A stretch of DNA of 64,000 nucleotides. Origin: Planctomycetaceae bacterium (GTDB lineage: Bacteria > Planctomycetota > Planctomycetia > Planctomycetales > Planctomycetaceae). The translations under genes and the position numbers were made by a program. Below, in pieces: positions 53,988 to 63,101 of the stretch. Position 1 is the first letter of the stretch, and the number at the start of each line of letters is the position of its first letter. The stretch is taken from the NCBI GenBank assembly GCA_021732845.1, contig JAKFUF010000131.1:45896-109895 (forward strand). Direction: 5' to 3'. The notes under the pieces are model-generated. The model ran no database searches. It was not told the origin of the DNA and saw only the letters and a list, made by a program, of their open reading frames with translations.

Positions 53988-54851
53988 TCACTCCAGTTCG
54001 TCGAGCCACGTATTCAGTTGATCGAAACCCGCCGTTTCAATAGGTGACAGCAGTGCCGTGCGGCCGGATTTGGATGCCAGCCGGGCGACCCGAGCCCGCA
54101 TGCGAGTCAACTGCTGCTGTAGCCCCTGGCTCAACTGCTCCTTCTCCCCCTTCAACACTTCCTTCTCCTCTGTCAGTTGACCGATCATTCTTTTCTGCCG
54201 TTCCAACGCCCGATCCTTCTGGGCGAGGGCTTTCTTAAGGTCGGCGATTCTGCGCGTCAGTTCTTTGGGAATCTCCAGCAGTTCGCCGCGATGCCAGTAA
54301 CGCACCCAACCGTCGAGCAGACCGATTTCCAGATCGAGTTCTCGAATTGCCATCCGCCCCTCTGCGTTGGGTTCGACAGATTCATACTTCGCGCCGTTGT
54401 GCTGCAGCAGTCGCAGATCCTGCTTAAGCGGGTCGAAAGAGAGGTAATAAGGCGTTTTCAGTTGCTGCTCATATTTCTCGAAACTCACTTCATAGTCCTT
54501 GTGTTCTGAAGCAGGCGAGACATACTCCAAGACCCAGAAGGGACGTTCAGTCTCCGTGGCGATGAAACTGGACAATGTCCTCATCGGCGACGGATCCAGA
54601 ACCACAAAATTGTCGGGAACCACCAGGCCAGGTCCATCTTCCGTGGGAAACAGCACCAGCAATTCGCCGTATGTCTGGACTTCCGGTCGGTGCGATGAGC
54701 GAAGCACGTCAAGGCTGCTGACGGTGATTCCCCGCTGCAGATAACTTGGCGTGTTCTCGGACATGTCATACACCGTCTCGTTCGCCAAGTAGTCCGCAGC
54801 CGCACGTGCGTATTCTTCGGCACTGATGGGGCGATGCGTCATCAGGGACAT
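53988..54851 (-). CDS. Uma2-family PD-(D/E)xK nuclease-fold protein with coiled-coil tail
   Basis: 287 residues against about 190 for a plain Uma2 (DUF820). The nuclease-fold core is in residues 1-190: VVPDNFVVLDPSP, PFWVLEYVSPASEHKDYEVS (E-x-V-S-P core with downstream lysine) and FEKYEQQLKTPYYLSFDP. Residues about 200-265 are a charged coiled coil (ADLKKALAQKDRALERQKR). Uma2 proteins are numerous in Planctomycetota and cyanobacteria and are thought to be nucleases of unknown role. It is convergent with the exopolysaccharide operon, with only 27 bases between the stops. Confidence 0.85.
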   Translation of the reverse strand: MSLMTHRPISAEEYARAAADYLANETVYDMSENTPSYLQRGITVSSLDVLRSSHRPEVQTYGELLVLFPTEDGPGLVVPDNFVVLDPSPMRTLSSFIATETERPFWVLEYVSPASEHKDYEVSFEKYEQQLKTPYYLSFDPLKQDLRLLQHNGAKYESVEPNAEGRMAIRELDLEIGLLDGWVRYWHRGELLEIPKELTRRIADLKKALAQKDRALERQKRMIGQLTEEKEVLKGEKEQLSQGLQQQLTRMRARVARLASKSGRTALLSPIETAGFDQLNTWLDELE

Positions 54852-55056
54852 GGGCCACCTCCGCAGAGCAACTCCCGGGCTCTCCCCGAGTTCGAAAACA
54901 CGGCTTCAGTATACCTGACGAGCCGGCGAAAGCCGATCTGCCTCCTTCAATTTTTGGGTCTCGCTTCACAAACAACACGACGGCCCCTTCTTCCCTCGCG
55001 TCGTCGCATCTGCTAACTTGGATGCGTTGCCTCGATCCCAAAAATGGGGAGATTCC

Positions 55057-57300
55057 GTGCCTTCAGAGTTCTCCGTGCGCGTCACCATGGTGTTGATGGT
55101 CTTCGGAGCCATCGCTGCGTCGGCATCAATGACACACGCGGCCACGGATGTCACCCAGGCACGACTGGAGTCGCCGTCACCCCATCAACCACTGAGCTTT
55201 GTCCGCGACCTGATCCCTGCCCTGACGCGGGCCGGGTGCAACGCCGGAGCATGCCATGGATCGTTCCAGGGACGGGGCGGCCTGCAGTTGTCGCTGCTCG
55301 GGTTTGATCCGGTTTTTGACTATGCCGCGCTGACCAATGCCTCTCGCGGCCGCCGCGTGCGGACGGCGTTTCCCGACCGCAGTTTGCTGCTTCAGAAGCC
55401 GACGGGCACGGTGCCACACGGCGGCGGCAAACGCATGTCCGCCGATTCCGAGATCGCGGCGATCTTTCGCGATTGGATGTCCGCGGGAGTACCCGGCCCG
55501 CTGCTGGGGACGGACGGGGACTCCTTGGATGATCTAAAAGGCCTTCGGATTCGTGTCGAACCCGCCGAGCTTGTGGTTCCCGTGGGTCAGGAAGTGTCGT
55601 TAAAGGTTCTCGCGAGCTTTGGCGACGGGACAACGCGCGACGTGACGCCGTGGGCTCTCTATGACACGCGTGAAAAGATGATTGCCGATGTAACGCGGAC
55701 CGGCGTCTTGACGGCCGCGAAGTCGGGAAAGACGGCACTGACGGTGCGGTATCTTGGTCAGGTCACGGCACTCGGAGTCTCCGTCCCATTCGATTCTCCG
55801 TCGCAGTTCGATTTTCCGGCCAATCACGAAATCGATAACCTTCTCTCCGCCGAGTGGCGGCGGCTTGGCACACAGCCGGCGGGGCTGGCTGATGATGGCA
55901 CATTTCTCCGGCGTCTCTCGCTCGATTTGATCGGAACCTTGCCAACTGCCGAAGAGACACGGCAGTTTGTGGCGGACACTTCACCGCAGAAGCGTAGTCA
56001 CGCGGTTGATGCCCTGCTGGCGCGCCCCGAATACATGGACTATTGGACGCTGTACTGGGGCGACTTGTTCCGCGCGCATCGCCGCTATTTGGGCGACAAG
56101 GGGCTGGCCAGTTTCAATGGTTGGATCCGTCAATCGGTGCGGGAGAACAAACCGGTCGATGTCATGACCCGCGAACTGCTCACTGCCCAGGGCAACCTGT
56201 TCACGCACGGACCCGTGGCTTACTACTTCATCGACGAAAAGGTTGAGGATCTGGCCGAAACGACTGCCCAGGTGTTTCTCGGCGTAAGGCTCCAATGCAC
56301 GCGGTGCCATCACCACCCGCAGGAGACCTGGACTCAGGAAGATTACTACGGTTTGGCGGCGTTCTTCTCGCAGCTTGAAACCAAAGACAGCGGTGCCCAA
56401 GGTGCCCGGTTCGGCGGTCCCAAGAGCTTGCGGGTCTCCGCGAAAGAAAATCCCAACCGCAAACCGCTGATGCCTGTGGCTCCACGCGTGTTTGGGGAAG
56501 TTTCCCGGCCCACGACGGCTGGAGAAGACCCGCGCGAACAACTGGCATCCTGGATTACCCGCCCTGACAACCCCTACTTCGCCCGCAACTTTGTGAACCG
56601 CTACTGGGCCGTCCTCTTCGGCCGCGGCCTTGTTGAACCCGTGGACGACCTGCGTGGCACAAACCCGGCGTCCATCCCGCCATTGCTGGAGTATCTCGCC
56701 ACGGATTTTGTCGAGCATAAGTACGATGTCAAACATCTGATCCGCGAAATCTGTTCTTCCCGCGCCTACCAACTGGCAGCGGAGCTTAAGCCCGAGCGTG
56801 ACCGCGACGGGCAGTTGTTTACACATCGTGTTCCAAGGCGACTCTCCAGCGAAGTGCTGTTGGATGCCATCAACCAGGTCACAGGCACCACGGAAGAGTT
56901 CACCGGTCAACCCGTGGGCATGCGGGCCATCGCCCTGCCCGACCCAACCATCACCTCGCCGTTCCTCAACACGTTTGGTCGGCCCCTGCGCAACAGCCCC
57001 TGCCTCTGCGCCCGTGGCTCAGCCCCCGACCTCTCCCAAGCCCTGCACCTCGCCAACAGCCCCGCCATCCACGCCAAGGTGATCGCCCCCGCCGGCCGCC
57101 TCGCTGTATTGATGAAGGCTGGCCGCAGCGACGACGACATCCTAACAGACCTCTATCTCACCGCGCTGAGCCGCCAGCCGACACAGGATGAACGGGACGC
57201 GGTGAAAGAAGCGCTGGCCGGCGCGCCCTCCAGGGAAGAAGTCTGGCAGGATGTGCTGTGGACGGTGCTGAACTGCTCGGAGTTTGTGTTCAATCATTAG
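55057..57300 (+). CDS. DUF1549/DUF1553 cytochrome-like secreted protein
   Basis: 747 residues from the GTG at 55057, which has GGGGAGA four bases upstream; an ATG at 55087 is possible. Signal peptide: VFGAIAASASMTHA. A cytochrome-like N-terminal block follows (CNAGACHG, C61-x4-C66-H67), then a BIG2-type immunoglobulin-like segment (residues about 165-250), a DUF1549 domain (FLRRLSLDLIGTLPT) with canonical CTRCH (414-418), and a DUF1553 domain (ELLTAQGN upstream; FARNFVNRYWAVLFGRG). These proteins occur in large paralogous sets in Planctomycetota, usually beside a DUF1501 gene, as here. They are thought to act in periplasmic redox or polysaccharide degradation; the exact reaction is unproven. 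Confidence 0.9.
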   Translation: MPSEFSVRVTMVLMVFGAIAASASMTHAATDVTQARLESPSPHQPLSFVRDLIPALTRAGCNAGACHGSFQGRGGLQLSLLGFDPVFDYAALTNASRGRRVRTAFPDRSLLLQKPTGTVPHGGGKRMSADSEIAAIFRDWMSAGVPGPLLGTDGDSLDDLKGLRIRVEPAELVVPVGQEVSLKVLASFGDGTTRDVTPWALYDTREKMIADVTRTGVLTAAKSGKTALTVRYLGQVTALGVSVPFDSPSQFDFPANHEIDNLLSAEWRRLGTQPAGLADDGTFLRRLSLDLIGTLPTAEETRQFVADTSPQKRSHAVDALLARPEYMDYWTLYWGDLFRAHRRYLGDKGLASFNGWIRQSVRENKPVDVMTRELLTAQGNLFTHGPVAYYFIDEKVEDLAETTAQVFLGVRLQCTRCHHHPQETWTQEDYYGLAAFFSQLETKDSGAQGARFGGPKSLRVSAKENPNRKPLMPVAPRVFGEVSRPTTAGEDPREQLASWITRPDNPYFARNFVNRYWAVLFGRGLVEPVDDLRGTNPASIPPLLEYLATDFVEHKYDVKHLIREICSSRAYQLAAELKPERDRDGQLFTHRVPRRLSSEVLLDAINQVTGTTEEFTGQPVGMRAIALPDPTITSPFLNTFGRPLRNSPCLCARGSAPDLSQALHLANSPAIHAKVIAPAGRLAVLMKAGRSDDDILTDLYLTALSRQPTQDERDAVKEALAGAPSREEVWQDVLWTVLNCSEFVFNH

Positions 57301-57311
57301 GCGAGAGACAA

Positions 57312-57737
57312 TTGACAAATCGCCATCCGCTTTTGACTTTGCTGATTCCGTTATCGTTGATTGCATTATTCTTCGTTGTGGCGCTCTTGGTAGGGCTCGC
57401 CTATAAGGAACTTGTGAGTGGTGACCCGTTCGTGATGCAAGTGAACCACCGAGACGGCGAATCAATCGTTCAATTCTTCAACCCAACACGGGAACGGAAG
57501 TCGCCCGAGTTCAAAGTCACACGCGAGAAAGGCGAGAATTTCCGAGTCGAACTCGTGTCAAACGAAGCCAAGATCCCTGGTGGGGCCATCGAGTTTTATG
57601 ATGCCACCGTCTTACCGGGAAGGTTTACGATTCTCTTCGCAGGCACAAAATTTGATGTCATGGGCGGTGTAATCATCGTAAACGGTCAGGCATTTGACTG
57701 GTTGCCGAAACATTTGAGTAATGCCAATTCTCGCTGA
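57312..57737 (+). CDS. Small membrane-anchored hypothetical protein, TTG start
   Basis: 141 residues from a TTG at 57312 (GCGAGAG upstream), 12 bases after the DUF1549/1553 stop. Residues 8-30 form a membrane segment (LLIPLSLIALFFVVALLVGL). The remainder is beta-rich (MQVNHRDGESIVQFF, FRVELVSNEAKIPGG) with no recognisable family. It overlaps the possible upstream start of the DUF1501 gene. Its place inside a conserved gene pair suggests an insertion or a lineage-specific accessory. Confidence 0.55.
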   Translation: MTNRHPLLTLLIPLSLIALFFVVALLVGLAYKELVSGDPFVMQVNHRDGESIVQFFNPTRERKSPEFKVTREKGENFRVELVSNEAKIPGGAIEFYDATVLPGRFTILFAGTKFDVMGGVIIVNGQAFDWLPKHLSNANSR

Positions 57738-57777
57738 TCTATTCAAACCCGCAGCTTTTACGCTGGAGACGACCACC

Positions 57778-59121
57778 GTGTTTCAACTCTCTGACCTCTC
57801 CCGCAACTGCGAAGGCCTCTCTCGGCGGGCGTGGCTTCAGGTTGGCGGGCTGTCGCTGTTTGGGCTGTCGCTGCCAAAGCTGTTGAAGGCTGAAGCTGAG
57901 GCCACCAAGGCGAATCCTGCCCGCAAACCAATCAACTTCATCCTGCTGTGGACAGCGGGCGGGCTGGCCAATATGGATACGCTCGACATGAAGCCGGAGG
58001 CACCGGTGGAGTATCGCGGCGAGTTCCGGCCGATCGCTACGAATGTGCCCGGGACGACTGTCTGCGAGCATCTGCCGCTCATTTCGCAGCAGATGGACAA
58101 GCTGTGCCAGGTGCGGTCGATCGTGCATCAGGGGTCGCAGCATGCGGAAGCCACGCACTGGATGCTGACGGGCTATCCACAGATTCCAGATGTCAACGCC
58201 GCCCCCGTTGGATCGGTCGTCTACCCCTGCTTCGGATCGGTGGTGGCCAAGGAACTCGGCTGGACTAATGGGATGCCGCCCTATGTGCAGTGTGCCAGCG
58301 GCGAGCTGGCGTATTCGGGCGGTGGCTACCTGGGTTCGGCGTACAGCCCCCTCATGGTGCGCCGCAATCCAGCCGACAAGGATTTTTCGGTCGATGATGT
58401 GACCATCCCCTCGCAGGTTGGCACCGACCGGACGCACCGTCGTCGCAAACTGTTGGACCGTCTCGATGCGTGGCAGCGAGGTGTCGACCAAACCTCCGGT
58501 GCGGTCTTCGACCGGAGTCAGTTCTATCGCCAGGCCTATGATGTCATCACCTCCCCTGCCGCTAAGCAGGCGTTTCAGCTCAGTGAGGAACCGGACGCTC
58601 TGCGTGACCGTTACGGTCGCACGCGTGAGGGTCAGGCCACGCTTCTCGCGCGGCGGCTGGTGGAAGCCGGCGTGCGGTTTGTGACCGTCAGCTTTGATGG
58701 TTATGACACGCACGACAAGAACTTCGTTCGCCTCAAGGATCCGCTGCTGCCGACTCTCGATCGAGCATGGTCGGCCTTGCTCGTGGATCTTCAGGAACGC
58801 GGGCTGATGGATTCGACCGTGGTGCTATGCGCCGGCGAGTTCGGTCGGACGCCACGCGTCAACGGTGCTGCCGGACGGGACCACTATCCACTGTGCAACG
58901 CCATCGCCTTCAGCGGAGCCGGCATCCGCGCTGGAAGCATTGTTGGCAAGACCGACGCCAAGTGTGAACAGGTCTCCGGCCGGGCTGACAGCACGCTCGA
59001 CTACGCGGCCACCATTTTCCGGATCATGGGAATCGACGATACGCGCGAATATATTACGAACGACGGCAGACCGGTCTTGATTAATTCGGGGGGCCATCCG
59101 ATCAGTGAAGTGTTTGCGTAA
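57778..59121 (+). CDS. DUF1501 domain protein with twin-arginine-type leader
   Basis: 447 residues from the GTG at 57778 (GGAGA eight bases upstream; the ATG at 57721 overlaps the preceding gene). The leader has SRRAWLQVGGLSLFGLS, a Tat-like pattern. The body belongs to DUF1501, of the alkaline-phosphatase/sulfatase-related fold: NFILLWTAGGLANMDTLDM, VPGTTVCEHLPLISQQMD, HWMLTGYPQ, VVLCAGEFGRTPRVN and GRDHYPLCNAIAFSGAG. It normally accompanies DUF1549/DUF1553 proteins, so the two probably work together outside the cytoplasm; the substrate is unknown. Confidence 0.92.
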   Translation: MFQLSDLSRNCEGLSRRAWLQVGGLSLFGLSLPKLLKAEAEATKANPARKPINFILLWTAGGLANMDTLDMKPEAPVEYRGEFRPIATNVPGTTVCEHLPLISQQMDKLCQVRSIVHQGSQHAEATHWMLTGYPQIPDVNAAPVGSVVYPCFGSVVAKELGWTNGMPPYVQCASGELAYSGGGYLGSAYSPLMVRRNPADKDFSVDDVTIPSQVGTDRTHRRRKLLDRLDAWQRGVDQTSGAVFDRSQFYRQAYDVITSPAAKQAFQLSEEPDALRDRYGRTREGQATLLARRLVEAGVRFVTVSFDGYDTHDKNFVRLKDPLLPTLDRAWSALLVDLQERGLMDSTVVLCAGEFGRTPRVNGAAGRDHYPLCNAIAFSGAGIRAGSIVGKTDAKCEQVSGRADSTLDYAATIFRIMGIDDTREYITNDGRPVLINSGGHPISEVFA

Positions 59122-59183
59122 ACAGATCCATCAAACGAGGCCTCTTGAATTCAGACCATTGCACTACGAAATGCCACTCGCAC

Positions 59184-59224
59184 GTAGTGCACAGGCCCGG
59201 CAACCACCGAGATAAACTCGGTGG
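59184..59224. repeat. GTAGTGCA-CCACCGAG hairpin repeat, copy 2
   Basis: GTAGTGCACAGGCCCGG, then a hairpin CCACCGAG (59204-59211) / CTCGGTGG (59217-59224) with a five-base loop. Same layout as 19327-19374. It lies between the DUF1501 and PPC genes and could weaken read-through. Confidence 0.6.
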
Positions 59225-59289
59225 GGAGCCAACAAAATCACAGCCTCGGACTTCGCTGATTTCCACCACTGAGTGACAAGACAAGTTCA

Positions 59290-61434
59290 ATGTGCACAAC
59301 AAAACTCGTTCCCGTCCTGTGGTGCATTTTTGCGTTTGTGCTTGCATCTCTTTCGGCGGGTGCCCAGCGCCCCCTCCACGCCCAACCCGCTGCCCCGCAC
59401 TACGAAGAGTGCCGGCTCGACTCCATTTATCCGGTCGGCGGGCAGCGCGGGACTTCGGTCAAAGTCGAGTTTCGCGGCATTGAGGCGGGGCTCTCGCTGC
59501 CGAAGGACATAATCGTTGACGGGCCGCCGGGAGTCGTGGCTCGGGATCTCAAGAGCGTTTCCGGGCGGTTGCTGGAAGCCACGCTGGACATCGCCCCGGA
59601 AGCGGTGCCAGGCCGGCGGTTTGTGCGGGTATTGAATGAGCGGAGCGGGTTGACGAATTGTGCCACGTTTGTGGTGGGGTGCCTGCCGGAGCAGCTTGAG
59701 GCCGAGCCGAACAATGCTGAGCCACAGGGTGTGAAGCTGCCGGTGGTGGTGAATGGCCGTGTCGATCCCGGAGCTGACGTGGATTTGTACCGGTTTTCGG
59801 CGAAGGCCGGTGAGCCACTGGTGGCGGCGATCGCCGCGCATGCGATTGATATTCACGGGCAGTACAAAAGTTATGGGATTGCGGATTTCAGCCTCGACCT
59901 GTTGGATGCTCAGGGCAGAACAATCGCCACGGCGGAGGACACGCTGGGCTTCGACCCGTTGATCACCCTCAAGGTGCCGGCGGACGGTGAGTACACTGTC
60001 CGCGCGCAGTTGTTGAATTACGGGGGCTTCCCGGAAGCGGTTTACCGGTTAACGCTCGGTGCCGTCCCCTATGTGACGGGAGTCTTCCCGCCGGGTGCAC
60101 AACGCGGTGTCTCCACCCCCGTCGAACTCTTCGGCCCCAATGTTCCGACCGGGACACTGCGGCAGGTGCTGTTCCCCGTTGCGAACAAGTCTCCACAGAC
60201 GTGGCTCACGCTGGACGATATCGACACCGCCGGGACCGATGTTCCGCTGGCGATCGGCAATTTCGCCGAGTCGCGCGAAACCGAACCGAACGACAACGTG
60301 GCTCAGGCTCACCCGATCTTGGGCACTGAGCCGGTCACCATCAACGCCCGGTTCGACCGTGCCGGCGACGTCGACTGGTATCGTTTGAAGCTGGATGCCG
60401 GACAGAAGGTGCGGCTTGAAACCGTGGCTCACCGCTTTCTGCGTTCGCCAGTCGACACCGTGCTCCAGGTCTTCGATTCCCAAGGCAAGCTGCTGGCCGA
60501 GAACGACGATGACCCGCTCGACCCTGGTTATGAGTGTTTTCATGACTACAAGACGACAGACAGCGAACTAACATTCGCCGCTCCTGCCGCAGGTGAATTT
60601 CTGGTCAGAATTACCGAGCAGGCGAACGCTGGCGGCGAACGTGCGATGTATCGCTTCACGGTCAAACCCGCCCTGCCCGACTTTCACCTGCGTCACTTCC
60701 CCGATGCTGTCCCGGTCTGGGGGCCGGGCACCACCGCCGCCGTCCTCGTCCGTGTCGACCGTTTCGAAGGCGCGGGCGACATCGACCTGACCGTGGAAGG
60801 CCTGCCCGAGGGCTGGAAGACCTCCGGAGCAACCTCGCTTTCCACCACCCCACAGCAGCCATACAACTTCTATTCCATGCGGCAGTTTCTGACGATCACC
60901 GCCCCGGCCGATGCCCAACCCGGCACCGCGGTCCCCTTCCGCATCGTGGGGCGCATGAAACTTCCGCCGCCAGTCACGACTTCCGCAACCGCCGCGGTTC
61001 AAAGCGAAACCATCGAGCATGAATCACTCCCGCTGACATTGCTGTATACCAGCGACACGGGTTTCTTCCGCTTCAGCTCCACCTCGCGGGCTGCAGTTGC
61101 CCGTCCCCAAGGCCCGTGGCTCGAAGCACTTACCACCGACATCACGCTGGCTCCGGGCGCGACCACCACCCTGCCGGTCCGCATTCACAACGCAGGCGAC
61201 TTGAAGCAGATGCCGGTGGTGATCAGCATCGCCACCAATGGAGTCGCCACCAGCCTCAGCCCGCCGCAAAACCTGCCGATCACTGATGGCAAAATCGACG
61301 TCCCCCTCGCTCTCCCCGGCGACTTCCCGCGTCGCCACTCATTCTCGCTCGTCGTGGCCCAAACCTGGCGCAGCGACATCCGCATCGGCATGCCGGGTCC
61401 CTGCACGCAGTTGATCCGGCTGAAGACGGACTGA
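59290..61434 (+). CDS. Secreted protein with PPC (pre-peptidase C-terminal-like) domains
   Basis: 714 residues with a signal peptide (LVPVLWCIFAFVLASLSAGA). The N-terminal beta segment RLDSIYPVGGQRGTSVKVEF resembles an IPT/TIG-like domain. Two PPC-type domains follow: EAEPNNAEPQGVKLPVVVNG with DVDLYRFSAKAGEPL (about 135-260), and ETEPNDNVAQAHPI with GDVDWYRLKLDAGQKV (about 335-470). The rest is beta-sandwich-rich. This protein follows DUF1549 and DUF1501 genes in many Planctomycetota, so it is probably the third member of that system. Confidence 0.88.
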   Translation: MCTTKLVPVLWCIFAFVLASLSAGAQRPLHAQPAAPHYEECRLDSIYPVGGQRGTSVKVEFRGIEAGLSLPKDIIVDGPPGVVARDLKSVSGRLLEATLDIAPEAVPGRRFVRVLNERSGLTNCATFVVGCLPEQLEAEPNNAEPQGVKLPVVVNGRVDPGADVDLYRFSAKAGEPLVAAIAAHAIDIHGQYKSYGIADFSLDLLDAQGRTIATAEDTLGFDPLITLKVPADGEYTVRAQLLNYGGFPEAVYRLTLGAVPYVTGVFPPGAQRGVSTPVELFGPNVPTGTLRQVLFPVANKSPQTWLTLDDIDTAGTDVPLAIGNFAESRETEPNDNVAQAHPILGTEPVTINARFDRAGDVDWYRLKLDAGQKVRLETVAHRFLRSPVDTVLQVFDSQGKLLAENDDDPLDPGYECFHDYKTTDSELTFAAPAAGEFLVRITEQANAGGERAMYRFTVKPALPDFHLRHFPDAVPVWGPGTTAAVLVRVDRFEGAGDIDLTVEGLPEGWKTSGATSLSTTPQQPYNFYSMRQFLTITAPADAQPGTAVPFRIVGRMKLPPPVTTSATAAVQSETIEHESLPLTLLYTSDTGFFRFSSTSRAAVARPQGPWLEALTTDITLAPGATTTLPVRIHNAGDLKQMPVVISIATNGVATSLSPPQNLPITDGKIDVPLALPGDFPRRHSFSLVVAQTWRSDIRIGMPGPCTQLIRLKTD

Positions 61435-61546
61435 CAGGCAGAACGCCCCAATGACCAAATGGATCGTCTTCACCGCCCAAGCGACGCACCCGTTCACGGT
61501 CCCGGCGCGAGGGGAGCTGGTCGCCATCGGGAAGATCGGTCGGCAA

Positions 61547-61912
61547 TTATTCCGGTTCAACCAGCTTCTTGACCGCTGCCGCGAACTGCCGTGATGCCGT
61601 CTGGTCGGCTTCGGACTGGTCGTTGACCAATTGATTCTGAAGCGCGGTGCGCGTCGGATCATCAAAGGCTTCTTCGATCGGTTTGAACTCGGCCCGCAGC
61701 CAGTCTGGCGTGATTTTGGTCCAAGTCGCCTTCACGGCGTCTCCGATGACAAACGATTGTTTGTCGATTCGCTGGCCGGTTTGAACGCGGATGCTGCGTA
61801 GAGGAAATTCATCAATGTCCGGAGTCAATTCCAGCTCAACGGACCGGTCAGCGGTTGTTAACGAGAGCAGTCTTTTCTCCTCGTTGAAAGTTGACGCCGG
61901 TTCCTTCAACAC
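61547..61912 (-). CDS. Hypothetical protein, possibly 5'-truncated
   Basis: 121 residues from a GTG at 61912. The frame stays open a further 26 codons upstream, to 61990 (WQFKGLTPDGNRIPRHSG), and that part reads like normal protein, but no start codon precedes it before a TGA. So either the gene begins at the GTG, or its 5' end has been lost. Visible body: SVELELTPDIDEFPLRSIRV, DAVKATWTKITPDWLRAEF. No family recognised. It is convergent with the PPC gene and divergent from the coiled-coil gene. Confidence 0.45.
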   Translation of the reverse strand: MLKEPASTFNEEKRLLSLTTADRSVELELTPDIDEFPLRSIRVQTGQRIDKQSFVIGDAVKATWTKITPDWLRAEFKPIEEAFDDPTRTALQNQLVNDQSEADQTASRQFAAAVKKLVEPE

Positions 61913-62059
61913 GCGGGCTGGCTCCAGGGGAGTTTTGAATTCTTCCAGGAAATTTCCGGAATGCCGCGGAATTCGGTTTCCGTCAGGCGTCAGCCCCTTG
62001 AATTGCCAGCCACATCAAGCCTGGCCACCAGTGAGCAGTCACCGCTTGGGGACAATGCC

Positions 62060-63013
62060 ATGAAGAAATTCGCCGTCATCGTCGGAATCGTTCTGACCCT
62101 CGGAATCGCGGGTCTGCAACTCCTCTCGCGCAAGGCCGGGGGGTATGCGCGGGCCACCGCGGAAGCCGCCGCGGAACGGGTCGAAGACGCGATTCCGGCA
62201 GAGATTCACGACAAGAAGCTCGACACCGAGGTCCGTTCAGTTCGGCAGGAAATCATCGACCGCCAGGTGGCGATGAACCTCTCTGCCCGCCAGATCGAGC
62301 AACTCTCCGCGGAAGTCTCGAGTCTGGAAGGGACCGTTGCCAGCCGAAAGCGACTGCTGGTCGATGCCTACCCGGTCCTGAAAGCGGCGATTGACGGGCA
62401 CCAGCAGAATGTCGCCTTTGCCAACCAGGAGTACCCCCTCGCGGAGTTTCAGCGTGAAGTGGATGACCTGCTGGCGATGCAGGACCGCGAAACACGGCAG
62501 GTGGAAATCAAGACCGCCGGACTGGCCCGCCTGAAGAAGAGCGTCGAGGAGGGCCATGCGGCCCTGGCGGAAATGAAGCATGCCCTCGAAGCCACGGAGC
62601 AGGAGGTCGCCCTGCTTCGCAGTCGGCGGGACCAGGCGAATGTCGAATCGATGACGCTCGATCTCGTCTCCTCGGCCACGGCGAAGAGTGACTCCGTGGG
62701 CTCGGTGATGACCGAAAGCGTGGCCCGGCTTAAGGGCTCGGTCGACCAGGTTGAATCCCGCAACGAAGCTCGCCGAGGGATGTCCGGTCCAGAGAAGCGT
62801 TCCTCGTCACGCGGCATCGACCGGCACTGGAACCGGCTGGAATCGCTCAAGGCGATTCACGACGACGCGGGTGGTGCTGAGAAGACAGTCGCCGGGTCTG
62901 GCACGGAGAAGGCCACCCAGCGCGAGCCACAGAAAACCGAAGCATCCGCGCCGGCGAAGATCGACGCCGCAAAAGTGACGATTACGGTCGAAGGAACCCC
63001 GACGGCGCAGTAA
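62060..63013 (+). CDS. Membrane-anchored coiled-coil protein
   Basis: 317 residues from the ATG at 62060 (open frame upstream lies over the reverse-strand ORF). An N-terminal membrane segment (FAVIVGIVLTLGIAGLQLL) precedes a long alanine/glutamate-rich coiled coil (residues about 45-200), then a low-complexity acidic/serine tail. It resembles scaffold or anti-sigma-adjacent proteins found before planctomycete ECF sigma genes, but no specific family is recognised. A strong intrinsic terminator (63034) follows, and the sigma factor gene begins 88 bases further on. Confidence 0.75.
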   Translation: MKKFAVIVGIVLTLGIAGLQLLSRKAGGYARATAEAAAERVEDAIPAEIHDKKLDTEVRSVRQEIIDRQVAMNLSARQIEQLSAEVSSLEGTVASRKRLLVDAYPVLKAAIDGHQQNVAFANQEYPLAEFQREVDDLLAMQDRETRQVEIKTAGLARLKKSVEEGHAALAEMKHALEATEQEVALLRSRRDQANVESMTLDLVSSATAKSDSVGSVMTESVARLKGSVDQVESRNEARRGMSGPEKRSSSRGIDRHWNRLESLKAIHDDAGGAEKTVAGSGTEKATQREPQKTEASAPAKIDAAKVTITVEGTPTAQ

Positions 63014-63033
63014 CCTGAAGACGTTCGCGGACA

Positions 63034-63073
63034 GCCCACTGGCGAATGCCGGTGGGCCGCATTTATTTCTTTG
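63034..63073 (+). terminator. Intrinsic terminator after the coiled-coil gene
   Basis: GCCCACTGGC (63034-63043) pairs with GCCGGTGGGC (63048-63057) around GAAT, then CGCATTTATTTCTTTG. Ten-base stem with one wobble pair and a T-rich tail. Confidence 0.75.
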
Positions 63074-63101
63074 CCAGATGTTGCCTTGAAAAGGGTCTGT
63101 C

